DNA from: Gammaproteobacteria bacterium
GTDB taxonomy: Bacteria; Pseudomonadota; Gammaproteobacteria; Burkholderiales; Nitrosomonadaceae
Direction of reading: 5' to 3'
Length of the DNA stretch: 64,000 nt
Assembly: GCA_015709615.1 (NCBI GenBank)
Contig: CP054179.1
Span: 1,550,001 to 1,614,000 of the forward strand
Part shown: piece by piece, positions 51,724-61,410 of the stretch
Numbering within the stretch: the stretch's first letter is position 1
Layout of the letters: each line of letters starts with the position of its first letter
Program-made: the position numbers and the translations under genes
The notes under the pieces: generated by a model
Database searches by the model: none
The model's input: only the letters and a program-made list of their open reading frames with translations
What the model was told of the DNA's origin: nothing

Positions 51724-52986
51724 ATGTTCAGTGACCTCAGTCAATCCCCGCTCAGCAAAAATCTGCAGCGTTTGTTTCTATTGCGGAATATCGCTATCGC
51801 CGCCCAGTGCCTGACCTTTGCATTAGTGCACTGGACCATCGATATCGTCATTCCCTGGGCGCAAATGATCACCGTTGTCGCCGTGCTTGCGTTGTTAAAT
51901 TTGTTGACATGGATCCGGCTGCATCGTAATTGGCCGGTATCTCATTTGGAATTTTTTCTGCAACTGCTGATCGATGTCTTGGCGCTCAGCACATTACTGT
52001 ATTTCAGCGGTGGCTCAACGAATCCATTTATTTCATTCTTTTTGTTACCCATGACAATAGCCGCCGCTACACTGCCGTGGCGCTATACCTGGATTATGGC
52101 CATCATCACCATCGCCTGCTATACCTTATTACTGTTCAATTACGTGCCGTTACCGCACGACCACAACAAACATCTGGTTGAGTTTGCATTGCATGTATCC
52201 GGGATGTGGTTAGCCTTTGTATTAAGCACCGTCATCATCGCGTGGTTCGTCGTAAAAATGAGTTCATCCATTCGTGAGCGCGACCAAGATCTGGCGAAAG
52301 CCCGGGAACACGCGTTACGCAACGAACAAATTATTGCGCTGGGCACATTGGCCGCCGGCGCTGCGCATGAACTCGGCACACCGCTCTCAACCATGGCGGT
52401 TGTCGCAGGGGAGTTGCAGCAAGAATACACGCAGGATAAGGAATTCCAAAATAATGTCCACATCCTTCGCGATCAAATAGCGCACTGTAAACAAACCTTG
52501 ACGCAATTACTCGCAAAGGCGGGACAAGCCAGAGCTGAGCATGGTAATGAATTACCCGTCGATATATTTCTGTCGCAGGTTCTCGATAAATGGAAGCTGA
52601 TACGCCCATCGGTCAAATTTACGTATCAATGCACAGGTGAGCAGCCTGCACCCAGAATTATGGATAATCAATTATTAAGCCAATCCCTTTTGAACTTGCT
52701 GAACAACGCTGCAGATGCATCTTCCAAGTGCATTGAAATCAAAAGCCATTGGGACAAAAATCTGGAACTTAAGCTTGAAATTATCGATGACGGCAAGGGT
52801 TTATCCGCCGAAGTCATGCAGCGCGCCGGTGAAGCTTTCTTTTCCACTAAAGCGCCGGGGCAGGGCTTCGGTATCGGTTTGTTCCTCGCCAATGCCAACA
52901 TTGAGCGATTTGGCGGCAGTGTTCGCTTGTTTAATCTTGAAAATGGCGGCGCTTGCACCCAGGTGATTTTACCGCTGATAGGATAG
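51724..52986 (+). CDS. regB: Redox sensor histidine kinase RegB/PrrB type
   Basis: A 420-residue membrane sensor kinase. Six hydrophobic segments in the first ~185 residues include the quinone-binding signature GGSTNPF (residues about 96-102) of RegB. The phosphorylation motif is AAGAAHELGTPLSTMAVVAG (H near residue 216), followed by N, G1 and G2 boxes (LLNLLNNAADAS, IIDDGKGLS, GQGFGIGLFLANANIERFGG). The pair controls redox-dependent genes such as carbon fixation and respiration in relatives. Its response regulator follows 6 bases later. Confidence 0.94.
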   Translation: MFSDLSQSPLSKNLQRLFLLRNIAIAAQCLTFALVHWTIDIVIPWAQMITVVAVLALLNLLTWIRLHRNWPVSHLEFFLQLLIDVLALSTLLYFSGGSTNPFISFFLLPMTIAAATLPWRYTWIMAIITIACYTLLLFNYVPLPHDHNKHLVEFALHVSGMWLAFVLSTVIIAWFVVKMSSSIRERDQDLAKAREHALRNEQIIALGTLAAGAAHELGTPLSTMAVVAGELQQEYTQDKEFQNNVHILRDQIAHCKQTLTQLLAKAGQARAEHGNELPVDIFLSQVLDKWKLIRPSVKFTYQCTGEQPAPRIMDNQLLSQSLLNLLNNAADASSKCIEIKSHWDKNLELKLEIIDDGKGLSAEVMQRAGEAFFSTKAPGQGFGIGLFLANANIERFGGSVRLFNLENGGACTQVILPLIG

Positions 52987-52992
52987 AAGAGA

Positions 52993-53553
52993 ATGGCTGA
53001 ATCCTCATTAACTGACGATAGCGAACATCCTAGTTTACTGATTGTCGATGATGATGTGGTTTTTTGCGAGGTATTGTCAAAAGCGCTCACCAAGCGCGGC
53101 TTTAGCATCGCCTGCGCGCATACGATCGACGATGCGTTGAACCTGGCTGAAACCTCAACCCCCGAGTATGCGATTGTCGATCTGAAATTATCCAGTGAAT
53201 CCGGTTTGGTCTTGGTTGAGAAATTAAGAAATCTGGATCCGGGAACCCGGATTGTGATGCTGACTGGTTATGCCAGCATCGCCACTGCGGTGGAAGCGAT
53301 CAAACTCGGTGCTACGCATTATCTCGCCAAACCCGTCGACGCCGATGAGATCATGGCTGCTTTTGAACGCACGGTAGGAGAAGCGAGTATCCCGATCAGC
53401 GCACATCCCTTATCGGTGGGGCGATTGGAATGGGAGTACATCCAGCGCATCCTCACCGAAAACGACAATAACATTTCGGTTACCGCCCGGATATTGAATA
53501 TGCACCGCCGCACATTGCAGCGTAAACTTGCCAAACGGCCGTTGCGTGAATAA
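52993..53553 (+). CDS. regA: Response regulator RegA/PrrA type
   Basis: A 186-residue response regulator with receiver residues LLIVDDDVVF, phosphoacceptor D63 in YAIVDLKLSS, MLTGYAS and the lysine in HYLAKPVDADEI, and a Fis-type helix-turn-helix (NNISVTARILNMHRRTLQRK) at the C-terminus. This is the RegA/PrrA architecture. It converges on ribD with only 7 bases between the stop codons. Confidence 0.95.
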   Translation: MAESSLTDDSEHPSLLIVDDDVVFCEVLSKALTKRGFSIACAHTIDDALNLAETSTPEYAIVDLKLSSESGLVLVEKLRNLDPGTRIVMLTGYASIATAVEAIKLGATHYLAKPVDADEIMAAFERTVGEASIPISAHPLSVGRLEWEYIQRILTENDNNISVTARILNMHRRTLQRKLAKRPLRE

Positions 53554-53560
53554 AAAAGCG

Positions 53561-54652
53561 CTATAAAAATTTCGCAATTATCCGGATATCCTGACCGATC
53601 ATGCGTATATCCTGAATATCGAGTTTTTTCTTTTGTTCAAGGCACCTCAATTCCGGCAGCTTAATCATACCGAGCGCATCATCGCCGATCACATGCGGTG
53701 CAAGATAGATAATCAATTCATCCACCAACCCGGCTTCAACCAAAGCGCCATTGAGCCTGCCCCCAGCTTCCACCAGCACCTCATTGATCTCCAAATCAGC
53801 CAGTGTTGTCATCATTTTTTGCAGATCGACTGCACCACTGATATTGGGTAAAACCATCACTTGGGCATTCAGTTGACTAAGCGCAGCTTTTTTTTCCGGA
53901 TCCCCAGTTTGAGCGGTAAAAATATACGTTTCTTCGCCATTTTGCAGCAAGCGTGAATCCAATGGAATTGCCAGACGGCTATCCACGACGATTTTCTTCG
54001 GCTGGCGATCTGTTTTGACGTAGCGGACGGTTAATTGCGGATTATCGAATTCTACTGTGCCGATACCGGTCATGACAGCGCATGAACGCGCACGCCAGCG
54101 ATGCCCATCCTGCCGCGCGGCCTCACCGGTAATCCATTGACTGGCGCCGTTGTTCAACGCGGTCTTGCCATCCAGGCTTGCCGCTATTTTTAGCCGCACC
54201 CAAGGCTTCGTGCGCGTCATGCGGGAGATAAAACCGGCATTCAGCGTACGCGCCTCGGCTTGCAACAATCCGGTCTGAACACTGATACCCGCCTGTTGCA
54301 GTAAGGCACATCCGCGCCCCGACACCAGCGGATTGGGATCTTCCATCGCAACCACAACCCGCGCGATACCTGCCGCGATCAACGCATCGGCGCAAGGCGG
54401 TGTGCGCCCATGATGACTGCAGGGCTCCAATGTGACATATGCCGTCGCACCGCGCACTGCCGCTCCCGCAGCAACCAAGGCATTAATTTCCGCATGCGGC
54501 TGCCCGGTTTTCTCGTGCCAGCCGCTGCCCACAATCTGCTCATCGCGGACGATTACACAGCCGACGCGCGGATTGGGTGCTGTACTATAAAGTCCTTTCT
54601 CGGCCAACTGCAGGGCGTGTGACATGAATGCGTGATCGGCAGCGGAAAACAT
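53561..54652 (-). CDS. ribD: Bifunctional riboflavin deaminase-reductase RibD
   Basis: RibD deaminates and then reduces the pyrimidine intermediate of riboflavin synthesis. The 363-residue protein has the N-terminal deaminase with zinc ligands in QPHAEINALVAAG and EPCSHHGRTPPCADALI, and a C-terminal reductase (KPWVRLKIAASLDGKTAL, ITGEAARQDGHRWRARS, EINEVLVEAGGRLNGALVE). It is the last gene of glyA-nrdR-ribD on the reverse strand. Confidence 0.97.
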   Translation of the reverse strand: MFSAADHAFMSHALQLAEKGLYSTAPNPRVGCVIVRDEQIVGSGWHEKTGQPHAEINALVAAGAAVRGATAYVTLEPCSHHGRTPPCADALIAAGIARVVVAMEDPNPLVSGRGCALLQQAGISVQTGLLQAEARTLNAGFISRMTRTKPWVRLKIAASLDGKTALNNGASQWITGEAARQDGHRWRARSCAVMTGIGTVEFDNPQLTVRYVKTDRQPKKIVVDSRLAIPLDSRLLQNGEETYIFTAQTGDPEKKAALSQLNAQVMVLPNISGAVDLQKMMTTLADLEINEVLVEAGGRLNGALVEAGLVDELIIYLAPHVIGDDALGMIKLPELRCLEQKKKLDIQDIRMIGQDIRIIAKFL

Positions 54653-54729
54653 CCAGGCTGTTATTGCTACGGAATGATTGGGTTGATAGCGCTGACAGAA
54701 GAGCGCGCGCCGATGATCATCTGATTGCT

Positions 54730-55212
54730 TCAGGACACTTTCTTGGATGGCAATGGCTGATGCGGTTTTTGCACTTCCTTGATCGCATCACGAAAATCAT
54801 CCACATCCTGGAAGCTTTTATAAACCGATGCAAAACGGATGTAGGCAACCTTATCGAGTTTATAAAGCTCTTCCATCACACTCTCACCAATGCTGCGCGA
54901 AGTTACCTCGCGCTCGCCCATGGCTAAAAATTTTTGCACAATCCGGTCAATCGCGGCATCGACATAACTGGTAGGAACGGGGCGCTTATGCAGCGCCCGT
55001 TTGAAACCTGTCAACAATTTATTTCGGTCAAATTCCGTACGGCTGCCGTCGTGCTTTACCACTTGCGGCAAACGTAATTCGACCGTTTCGTATGTCGTAA
55101 AACGCTTATCGCAAGCAGAACAACGGCGGCGGCGGCGAATCTTGTGGCCGTCTTCGCTGACGCGTGAATCAATGACATTGGTGTCATCTGCATTACAAAA
55201 AGGACATTTCAT
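54730..55212 (-). CDS. nrdR: Transcriptional repressor NrdR
   Basis: NrdR represses ribonucleotide reductase genes when its ATP-cone senses nucleotide state. The 160-residue protein has an N-terminal zinc ribbon (MKCPFCNADDTNVIDSR ... RRRRCSACDKRF) and an ATP-cone (VKHDGSRTEFDRNKLLTGFK, YIRFASVYKSFQDVDDF). Its position between glyA and ribD is widely conserved. I saw no NrdR box in the window. Confidence 0.97.
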   Translation of the reverse strand: MKCPFCNADDTNVIDSRVSEDGHKIRRRRRCSACDKRFTTYETVELRLPQVVKHDGSRTEFDRNKLLTGFKRALHKRPVPTSYVDAAIDRIVQKFLAMGEREVTSRSIGESVMEELYKLDKVAYIRFASVYKSFQDVDDFRDAIKEVQKPHQPLPSKKVS

Positions 55213-55277
55213 ATACAGCTAAACGCACATTAACAACCTGAACAGACGGTTATTCATTCTGTTCAGGCCAATGCGGT

Positions 55278-56525
55278 TTATCCATAAACCGGAAATTTCG
55301 TGCACAGTTTTTTCGCCTCGTCAGCCACACGGGACAAAACTGCTGCGTCTTCCGGCGCCGCCAAGACATCGGCGATCAAATTAGCCAAATGCTCTGCTTC
55401 CAGCTCTTTGAAACCTCTCGTGGTTATCGCCGGTGAACCGACACGAATGCCGCTGGTTACGAACGGTTTCTGCGGATCGTTCGGAATCGCGTTTTTGTTA
55501 ACCGTGATATGCGCATGTTCCAGCGATGCTTCCGCTTGCTTACCGGTCAGATTCATCGCCCGCAGATCAACCAGAAACATGTGACAGTCCGTCTGTCCGG
55601 AAACAATACGCAAACCGCGATTGGTCAGCACTTTCGCCATGACGCGCGCATTCTCGATGACTTGCTCCTGATAATCCTTGAACTCCTTACTGGCCGCTTC
55701 CTTAAACGCCACCGCTTTTGCAGCAATGACATGCATCAGAGGACCGCCCTGGGTTTGCGGAAAAATGGCGGAGTTCAGCGTCTTCTCATGTTCCGGCTTA
55801 GCCATGATAATACCGCCGCGCGGACCGCGCAGGGTTTTATGCGTCGTGCTCGTTACAAAATCTGCGATACCAACCGGGTTAGGATAAAAACCGGCGGCCA
55901 CCAATCCGGCATAATGCGCCATGTCGACGAACAAGTAGGCACCCACCGCATCGGCAATTTTGCGGAAACGCTTCCAATCAATGACTCGCGCATAAGACGA
56001 AGCACCTGCAACAATCATTTTCGGTTTGTGCTCATGCGCCAATCGCTCCACTTCGTCATAATCCAGAATTTCAGTTTCCGGGTGCAAGCCATACGAAATG
56101 GAATTAAAAATCTTTCCACTCATGCTCACGCTGGAACCGTGTGTCAAATGGCCTCCATGCGCTAGCGACATGCCCAGCAGCGTGTCACCCGGCTTTAACA
56201 CCGATAGATAGACGGCCGCATTGGCTTGCGAACCGGAATGCGGTTGCACGTTGACATATTCAGCACCGAAAAGCGCTTTTAAGCGGTCGATCGCTAGCTG
56301 CTCAACCTGATCCGCGAACATACAGCCGCCGTAATAGCGTTTGAACGGATAACCCTCCGCGTATTTGTTGGTTAGAACCGAGCCTTGAGCCTGCATGACC
56401 GCAGGACTTGCGTAGTTCTCCGATGCAATCAGTTCAATATATTCCTCTTGGCGCTGCATCTCGCCTTTAATCGCCTGCCATAATTCTGGGTCGACATTTT
56501 CTATTGTATGCTTCTGCGAAAACAT
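55278..56525 (-). CDS. glyA: Serine hydroxymethyltransferase GlyA
   Basis: GlyA converts serine and tetrahydrofolate to glycine and methylene-THF. The 415-residue PLP enzyme shows IELIASENYASPAVMQAQGS, KRYYGGCMFADQVEQLAIDR, DMAHYAGLVAAGFYPNP and VTSTTHKTLRGPRGGII with the PLP-binding lysine. ATG 56525 gives the standard start (MFSQKHTIENVDPELW); the 29-residue extension is leader. I looked for a glycine riboswitch upstream and do not see one. Confidence 0.97.
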   Translation of the reverse strand: MFSQKHTIENVDPELWQAIKGEMQRQEEYIELIASENYASPAVMQAQGSVLTNKYAEGYPFKRYYGGCMFADQVEQLAIDRLKALFGAEYVNVQPHSGSQANAAVYLSVLKPGDTLLGMSLAHGGHLTHGSSVSMSGKIFNSISYGLHPETEILDYDEVERLAHEHKPKMIVAGASSYARVIDWKRFRKIADAVGAYLFVDMAHYAGLVAAGFYPNPVGIADFVTSTTHKTLRGPRGGIIMAKPEHEKTLNSAIFPQTQGGPLMHVIAAKAVAFKEAASKEFKDYQEQVIENARVMAKVLTNRGLRIVSGQTDCHMFLVDLRAMNLTGKQAEASLEHAHITVNKNAIPNDPQKPFVTSGIRVGSPAITTRGFKELEAEHLANLIADVLAAPEDAAVLSRVADEAKKLCTKFPVYG

Positions 56526-56627
56526 GGTGATACCAATCCTTTGAAATTTTTTGAGAACCGAGAAAATTTGTATATTACCATTACCTGAAGAAACGCTGAT
56601 AGGTGATCTCAAGTTAATGGAGTAAAA

Positions 56628-56665
56628 AATAAGGGAAGCTCTATTTTTATCGAGCCTCCCTTATT
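56628..56665 (-). terminator. Rho-independent terminator after clpA
   Basis: AATAAGGGAGGCTC and GAGCTTCCCTTATT (reverse-strand reading) form a 14-bp stem with one mismatch around a 10-base loop, followed by a T-run on the reverse strand. It lies 81 bases after the clpA stop and separates the clpSA transcript from the glyA promoter. Confidence 0.88.
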
Positions 56666-56745
56666 TTACTTGCTTTACTTGCAGGTGATTCGTATTGGAT
56701 GTTTTAGGAAACTGTTCACTCTATCGCAGAATGAGAGTTTATTAA

Positions 56746-59001
56746 TCAAATGATCACAGCTTCTTCTTCAAAAACCAGGAGTACTTTATCATTATCATCA
56801 ATATCAACGGTTACCTTACCACCATTGACCAATTGTCCAAACAGCAATTCATCCGCCAATGCGCTACGGATGGTATCTTGAATAAGCCGCTCCATTGGGC
56901 GAGCCCCCATAAGAGGATCGAAACCATGTTTCGCAAGATACTTACGAAGTTTTTCCGTAAAGCTTGCCTCCACTTTCTTCTCGTGCAACTGAGTTTCCAG
57001 TTGGATTAAGAATTTATCGGTCACCTGCAAAATAATGTCTTGATCGAGCGGAGCGAACGAAATAATGGCATCAAGCCGGTTGCGAAACTCCGGTGTAAAA
57101 AGTTTTTTGATATCGGCCAGCTCATCGCCTGATGATTTCACTTGAGTGAATCCGATTGAAGACTTCGTCAAGGATTCGGCACCTGCATTCGTAGTCATAA
57201 TGATGATGACATTGCGGAAGTCCGCTTTCCGGCCATTATTATCCGTCAATGTGCCATAATCCATGACTTGCAACAGGATGTTGAAAATATCGGTATGCGC
57301 TTTCTCGATTTCATCTAATAATAAAACCGAATAAGGGTGCTTGATTACAGCTTCTGTCAACAACCCACCCTGATCGTATCCGACATACCCTGGCGGAGCG
57401 CCGATTAAGCGAGACACTGCGTGACGTTCCATGTATTCGGACATATCAAAGCGATGCAAATGAATACCCAGGGCATAGGCTAGTTGTCGCGCGACTTCGG
57501 TTTTCCCAACACCGGTTGGCCCCGAAAAAAGGAAAGAGCCCACCGGTTTCCGCGGATTGCCTAATCCGCTTCGTGCCATTTTGATCGCGGCTGTCAATGC
57601 ATTAATGGCATTATCTTGCCCAAAAACAACTGCTTTCATATCACGCCCCAATGTTTTCAATCGATTGCGATCGTTTGTCGAGATATTTTGCGGTGGAATT
57701 CGCGCAATCTTCGCTACCACAGTTTCTATTTCACTTTTACCAATGATCTTGCGTTTCTTCGATTTCGGCAACAAGCGCTGAGCCGCGCCTGCTTCATCAA
57801 GCACGTCGATGGCTTTGTCCGGCAAATGCCGATCATTTATATAGCGCTCGGAAAGTTCTGCAGCGGAAACCAACGCGCTGGCAGTATATTTAACCATGTG
57901 GTGCTGTTCATAACGCGATTTCAGTCCGCGCAAGATGGCTACAGTTTCATCAACACTGGGCTCATTAACTTCGATTTTCTGGAACCGTCTTGATAATGCA
58001 TGATCTTTCTCAAAAATTCCGCGATACTCACTAAAAGTTGTAGCACCAATACATCGCAATTGACCTGAACTTAAAACCGGTTTCAGCAAATTCGACGCAT
58101 CCAATACCCCGCCAGAAGCCGCACCCGCGCCAATCAGTGTATGAATTTCGTCTATGAACAAAATAGCGTTTGCATTATCAGTCAGCTGTTTTAGCAACGT
58201 TTTTAAACGCTGCTCGAAATCTCCGCGATACTTGGTGCCCGCCAATAAGGCTCCCATATCAAGCGAATAAATCTGGTGCTTTAAAAGGAGGTCGGGTACA
58301 TCCTTTTCAACGATACGTTTTGCCAAGCCTTCCGCAATTGCCGTTTTACCCACACCAGCCTCGCCTACCAATAAAGGGTTATTTTTACGCCGTCTGCACA
58401 ATGTCTGAATGACACGCTCAATTTCCTTTTCACGACCAACTAATGGATCAATCTTATTAATGAGCGCCAAGTGATTGAGATTTATCGTGTAACTTTCGAG
58501 CAATCCGCCGGAATTCGATTCATGCTCGGCATCCCCTTCATTTCCAGGTTTAGCATCATTTTCCTGCGGCATCTTTCGGATATTATGTGAAATATAATTC
58601 ACCACATCCAGACGTGTCACGCCCCTTTGATGTAAAAAATAAACAGCGTGGGAATCCTTCTCACCAAATATTGACACCAATACATTAGCCCCCGTCACTT
58701 CCTTCTTTCCCGATGACTGGACATGCAATATGGCGCGCTGAATGACGCGCTGAAAACCTAATGTCGGCTGTGTATCGACATCTTCATTACCTTTAATCAC
58801 CGGGGTATGACGTGCAATGTGGTCGAGCAATACTGATCGCAATTCTTCGATATCAACCAAACAGGCATTCAATACTTCCGCAGCGCTTGCGTTATCCAGC
58901 ATTGCCAGCAGCAAATGCTCTACTGTAATGAATTCATAGCGCTTCTGTCTGGACTCCACAAACGCCATATGCAAACTGACTTCTAAATCGGGTGCGATCA
59001 T
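56746..59001 (-). CDS. clpA: ATP-dependent Clp protease ATP-binding subunit ClpA
   Basis: ClpA unfolds substrates and feeds them to ClpP. The 751-residue AAA+ protein has the N-domain (MIAPDLEVSLHMAFVESR), first P-loop GEAGVGKTAIAEGLAKR (near residue 215), second P-loop FSGPTGVGKTEVARQLA (near 500), and Walker B LLLDEIEKAH. The ClpP-binding IGF loop appears as SSIGFTQ near residue 625. It follows clpS with one base between stop and start. Confidence 0.97.
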   Translation of the reverse strand: MIAPDLEVSLHMAFVESRQKRYEFITVEHLLLAMLDNASAAEVLNACLVDIEELRSVLLDHIARHTPVIKGNEDVDTQPTLGFQRVIQRAILHVQSSGKKEVTGANVLVSIFGEKDSHAVYFLHQRGVTRLDVVNYISHNIRKMPQENDAKPGNEGDAEHESNSGGLLESYTINLNHLALINKIDPLVGREKEIERVIQTLCRRRKNNPLLVGEAGVGKTAIAEGLAKRIVEKDVPDLLLKHQIYSLDMGALLAGTKYRGDFEQRLKTLLKQLTDNANAILFIDEIHTLIGAGAASGGVLDASNLLKPVLSSGQLRCIGATTFSEYRGIFEKDHALSRRFQKIEVNEPSVDETVAILRGLKSRYEQHHMVKYTASALVSAAELSERYINDRHLPDKAIDVLDEAGAAQRLLPKSKKRKIIGKSEIETVVAKIARIPPQNISTNDRNRLKTLGRDMKAVVFGQDNAINALTAAIKMARSGLGNPRKPVGSFLFSGPTGVGKTEVARQLAYALGIHLHRFDMSEYMERHAVSRLIGAPPGYVGYDQGGLLTEAVIKHPYSVLLLDEIEKAHTDIFNILLQVMDYGTLTDNNGRKADFRNVIIIMTTNAGAESLTKSSIGFTQVKSSGDELADIKKLFTPEFRNRLDAIISFAPLDQDIILQVTDKFLIQLETQLHEKKVEASFTEKLRKYLAKHGFDPLMGARPMERLIQDTIRSALADELLFGQLVNGGKVTVDIDDNDKVLLVFEEEAVII

Positions 59002-59002
59002 C

Positions 59003-59311
59003 TCAGTTTTCCTCCATTACACACCTTAGTGGATGCTGATTCTTTCTTGCAAATTCGACCACTTGCTTAACCTTTGTACTTGCAATATCACTAGGGTATA
59101 CGCCGCACACTCCAACTCCCTCCGTATGCACCTTTAACATTATTCGCGTTGCTTGCTCCTGATTCATAGAAAAAAATAGCTTCAATACCTCAATCACAAA
59201 CTCCATCGGTGTAAAATCATCATTCAATAGTAATATTTTATACAGGGGAGGCGGTTTTTGCTTTACCCTCTCTTCTGCAAGTATAACGGCTTCTGAATTA
59301 CTCTCCGTCAT
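59003..59311 (-). CDS. clpS: ClpS adaptor of ClpA (N-degron recognition)
   Basis: ClpS delivers N-end-rule substrates to ClpAP. The 102-residue protein has the core YKILLLNDDFTPMEFVIEVL with the conserved NDD segment of the substrate pocket, and AGT-like continuation QATRIMLKVHTEGVGVCGVY. It is cotranscribed with clpA. The unstructured N-terminal 20 residues are the usual ClpA-engaging extension. Confidence 0.97.
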   Translation of the reverse strand: MTESNSEAVILAEERVKQKPPPLYKILLLNDDFTPMEFVIEVLKLFFSMNQEQATRIMLKVHTEGVGVCGVYPSDIASTKVKQVVEFARKNQHPLRCVMEEN

Positions 59312-59435
59312 CTTTCTTTTTCCTATTTGATTCCAATTATAAATAATAATTAGTACAAAAATACTTCATCGCAGTAGTGACATATTTGACGATTACGACA
59401 AAATTTTCAAGTTTCTTAAGATAATTACCTAACTC

Positions 59436-59451
59436 GGGTATACAAATACCC
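59436..59451. promoter_or_regulatory. Small hairpin in the cold-shock gene upstream region
   Basis: GGGTAT-ACAA-ATACCC forms a 6-bp stem, 150 bases before the cold-shock gene start in the 289-base divergent gap between clpS and this gene. Cold-shock mRNAs often have long structured leaders, but without a mapped start site the role is a guess. I see nothing else in the gap. Confidence 0.3.
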
Positions 59452-59600
59452 TGTAACCTCTTGACTTTAACCCTGGATTTGCGTAAAACAGCAAATGGCG
59501 TTTGACTTCAAGTTTCAGCGGCACAAGTTTTATCCGTCAATAGTCTTGAAATTCAAATAGTATTAGGGTTTCCGGCCCAGTTTTTATATAGGAAGTAGAA

Positions 59601-59804
59601 ATGGCAACAGGTACAGTAAAATGGTTCAACGATTCCAAAGGTTTTGGTTTTATTACTCCAGATGATGGCAGTGAAGATTTATTCGCGCACTTTTCAGCAA
59701 TCAATATGTCTGGATTTAAAACCCTTAAAGAAGGTCAAAAAGTGAGTTTTGATGTCACTCAAGGACCGAAAGGAAAACAAGCCTCTAATATCCAATCCAC
59801 TTAA
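59601..59804 (+). CDS. Cold-shock protein (CspA family)
   Basis: A 67-residue single OB-fold RNA chaperone. The RNA-binding motifs are KGFGFITPDDG (RNP1) and DLFAHFSAI (RNP2). The protein binds single-stranded RNA and DNA and prevents secondary structure in cold or stress. An AGGAAG ribosome site precedes the ATG. Which paralogue (CspA, C, D or E) it represents cannot be told. Confidence 0.97.
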   Translation: MATGTVKWFNDSKGFGFITPDDGSEDLFAHFSAINMSGFKTLKEGQKVSFDVTQGPKGKQASNIQST

Positions 59805-59862
59805 CTTTTATAAAATACTGGTTTAGGACTTATTGACAATAATAAGGTTTTAACCTGATGGC

Positions 59863-59896
59863 AAAATGCCTCTTCCTACAACAGAAGAGGCATTTT
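59863..59896. terminator. Bidirectional terminator between csp and icd
   Basis: AAAATGCCTCTTC and GAAGAGGCATTTT form a perfect 13-bp stem around CTACAACA, with T-runs on both strands. It serves the convergent cold-shock and icd genes. Confidence 0.93.
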
Positions 59897-59902
59897 TTAT
59901 CT

Positions 59903-61153
59903 TCAGCTTAAATAGTTAATCATCTCGTCGCCGAAAGCAGAGCACGAAACCTGCCTAGCGCCTGGCATTAATCGTGCGAAATCATAAGTGACTGTCTTAT
60001 TCTGAATAGTAGTTTCCATCGCCTTGATCATCATATCAGCCGCTTCCACCCAGCCTAAATGCCGCAGCATCATCTCGGCAGATAATATAATCGAACCGGG
60101 ATTGACCTGATCTTTCCCTGCGTACTTAGGTGCTGTGCCATGGGTTGCTTCAAAGATTGCGACGGAGTCGCTCAGATTAGCTCCTGGCGCAATACCGATC
60201 CCCCCAACTTGGGCAGCCAGTGCGTCAGAAATATAGTCGCCATTCAGATTTAAAGTAGCCACCACATCATATTCTTCCGGGCGTAATAAAATTTGTTGCA
60301 GAAAGGCATCCGCGATCACATCCTTGATAATAATTCCGCCTTTTTCCGGCGGCAATTTCATCCATGGACCGCCATCCAGCAGCTCTGCTCCAAATTCCTT
60401 GGCAGCTACTGCATAGCTCCATTTCTTAAATGCCCCTTCTGTAAATTTCATGATATTGCCCTTATGCACCAGTGTCACGGACCGGCGCTTATTGTCTATC
60501 GCGTACTGAATAGCTTTGCGTACAAAACGTTCCGTGCCTTCTCTTGAAACAGGCTTGATGCCAATACCAGAGGTTTGAGGAAAACGTATGCTCGTTACTC
60601 CCATATCTTTAACCAAGAAATTGATTACTTTTTTGGCAGCTTCAGATTCTGCTTCCCATTCGATGCCGGCATAAATATCTTCGGAATTTTCCCGGAAAAT
60701 GATCATATCCGTTTTTTCCGGATTCTTTACCGGACTAGGCACACCACTAAAATAGCGCACAGGCCGCAAACAGATGTATAGATCCAGCTGCTGACGCAAT
60801 GCTACATTAATCGAGCGGACCCCGCCCCCCACCGGGGTTGTGAGCGGACCTTTAATGGAAACTACAAATTCTCTTGCAGCTTGCAAAGTTTCTTCCGGCA
60901 ACCACACATCGGATCCATAAATTTGCGTGGCTTTCTCACCCGCATAGATTTCCACCCAAGAAATCTTACGTTTTCCTCCGTATGCTTTCTCTACCGCCGA
61001 ATCTACAACTTTGCGCATTACCGGAGTGATATCGATACCAATACCATCCCCTTCGATAAATGGAATGATTGGATTATCAGGCACTTTCAGTGAATTATCT
61101 TGACCGATCTGAATTTTTTCACCATCACGGGGTATCTTTATATGCTGATACAT
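59903..61153 (-). CDS. icd: NADP-dependent isocitrate dehydrogenase
   Basis: Icd oxidatively decarboxylates isocitrate to 2-oxoglutarate. The 416-residue protein matches the E. coli-type dimeric enzyme: IPFIEGDGIGIDITPVMRKV, the phosphorylatable serine loop TTPVGGGVRSINVALRQQLD, LYICLRPVRYF, ENSEDIYAGIEWE and NLNGDYISDALAAQVGGIGI. NADP preference is inferred from overall similarity, not from a single residue I can prove. It is complete. Confidence 0.96.
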   Translation of the reverse strand: MYQHIKIPRDGEKIQIGQDNSLKVPDNPIIPFIEGDGIGIDITPVMRKVVDSAVEKAYGGKRKISWVEIYAGEKATQIYGSDVWLPEETLQAAREFVVSIKGPLTTPVGGGVRSINVALRQQLDLYICLRPVRYFSGVPSPVKNPEKTDMIIFRENSEDIYAGIEWEAESEAAKKVINFLVKDMGVTSIRFPQTSGIGIKPVSREGTERFVRKAIQYAIDNKRRSVTLVHKGNIMKFTEGAFKKWSYAVAAKEFGAELLDGGPWMKLPPEKGGIIIKDVIADAFLQQILLRPEEYDVVATLNLNGDYISDALAAQVGGIGIAPGANLSDSVAIFEATHGTAPKYAGKDQVNPGSIILSAEMMLRHLGWVEAADMMIKAMETTIQNKTVTYDFARLMPGARQVSCSAFGDEMINYLS

Positions 61154-61410
61154 GGCATCTCCAAGTATTCAAATACAATTTATAATAAGTCCAAGCAACA
61201 GGTGATTTCTTGCAAAAACTATTCAACCGTACCACTCAACCGCATTACAAGAAAAAACCTTTTACTCTTGAATGGGCTTAAACTAGCTAAGCATTATACG
61301 TACAAACAGGATGCCTTTCCACGATAGACACAATAGAGACTGCATCCTTCACCAATGCCGATCCTGTTCTAATCAGAAAATTTAAAATAGCCATAAGCAA
61401 TTCTTCTATA

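Noticed and set aside
55213..56745. Glycine riboswitch upstream of glyA
   Set aside because: The short leader has no conserved aptamer cores; only the clpA terminator is evident.
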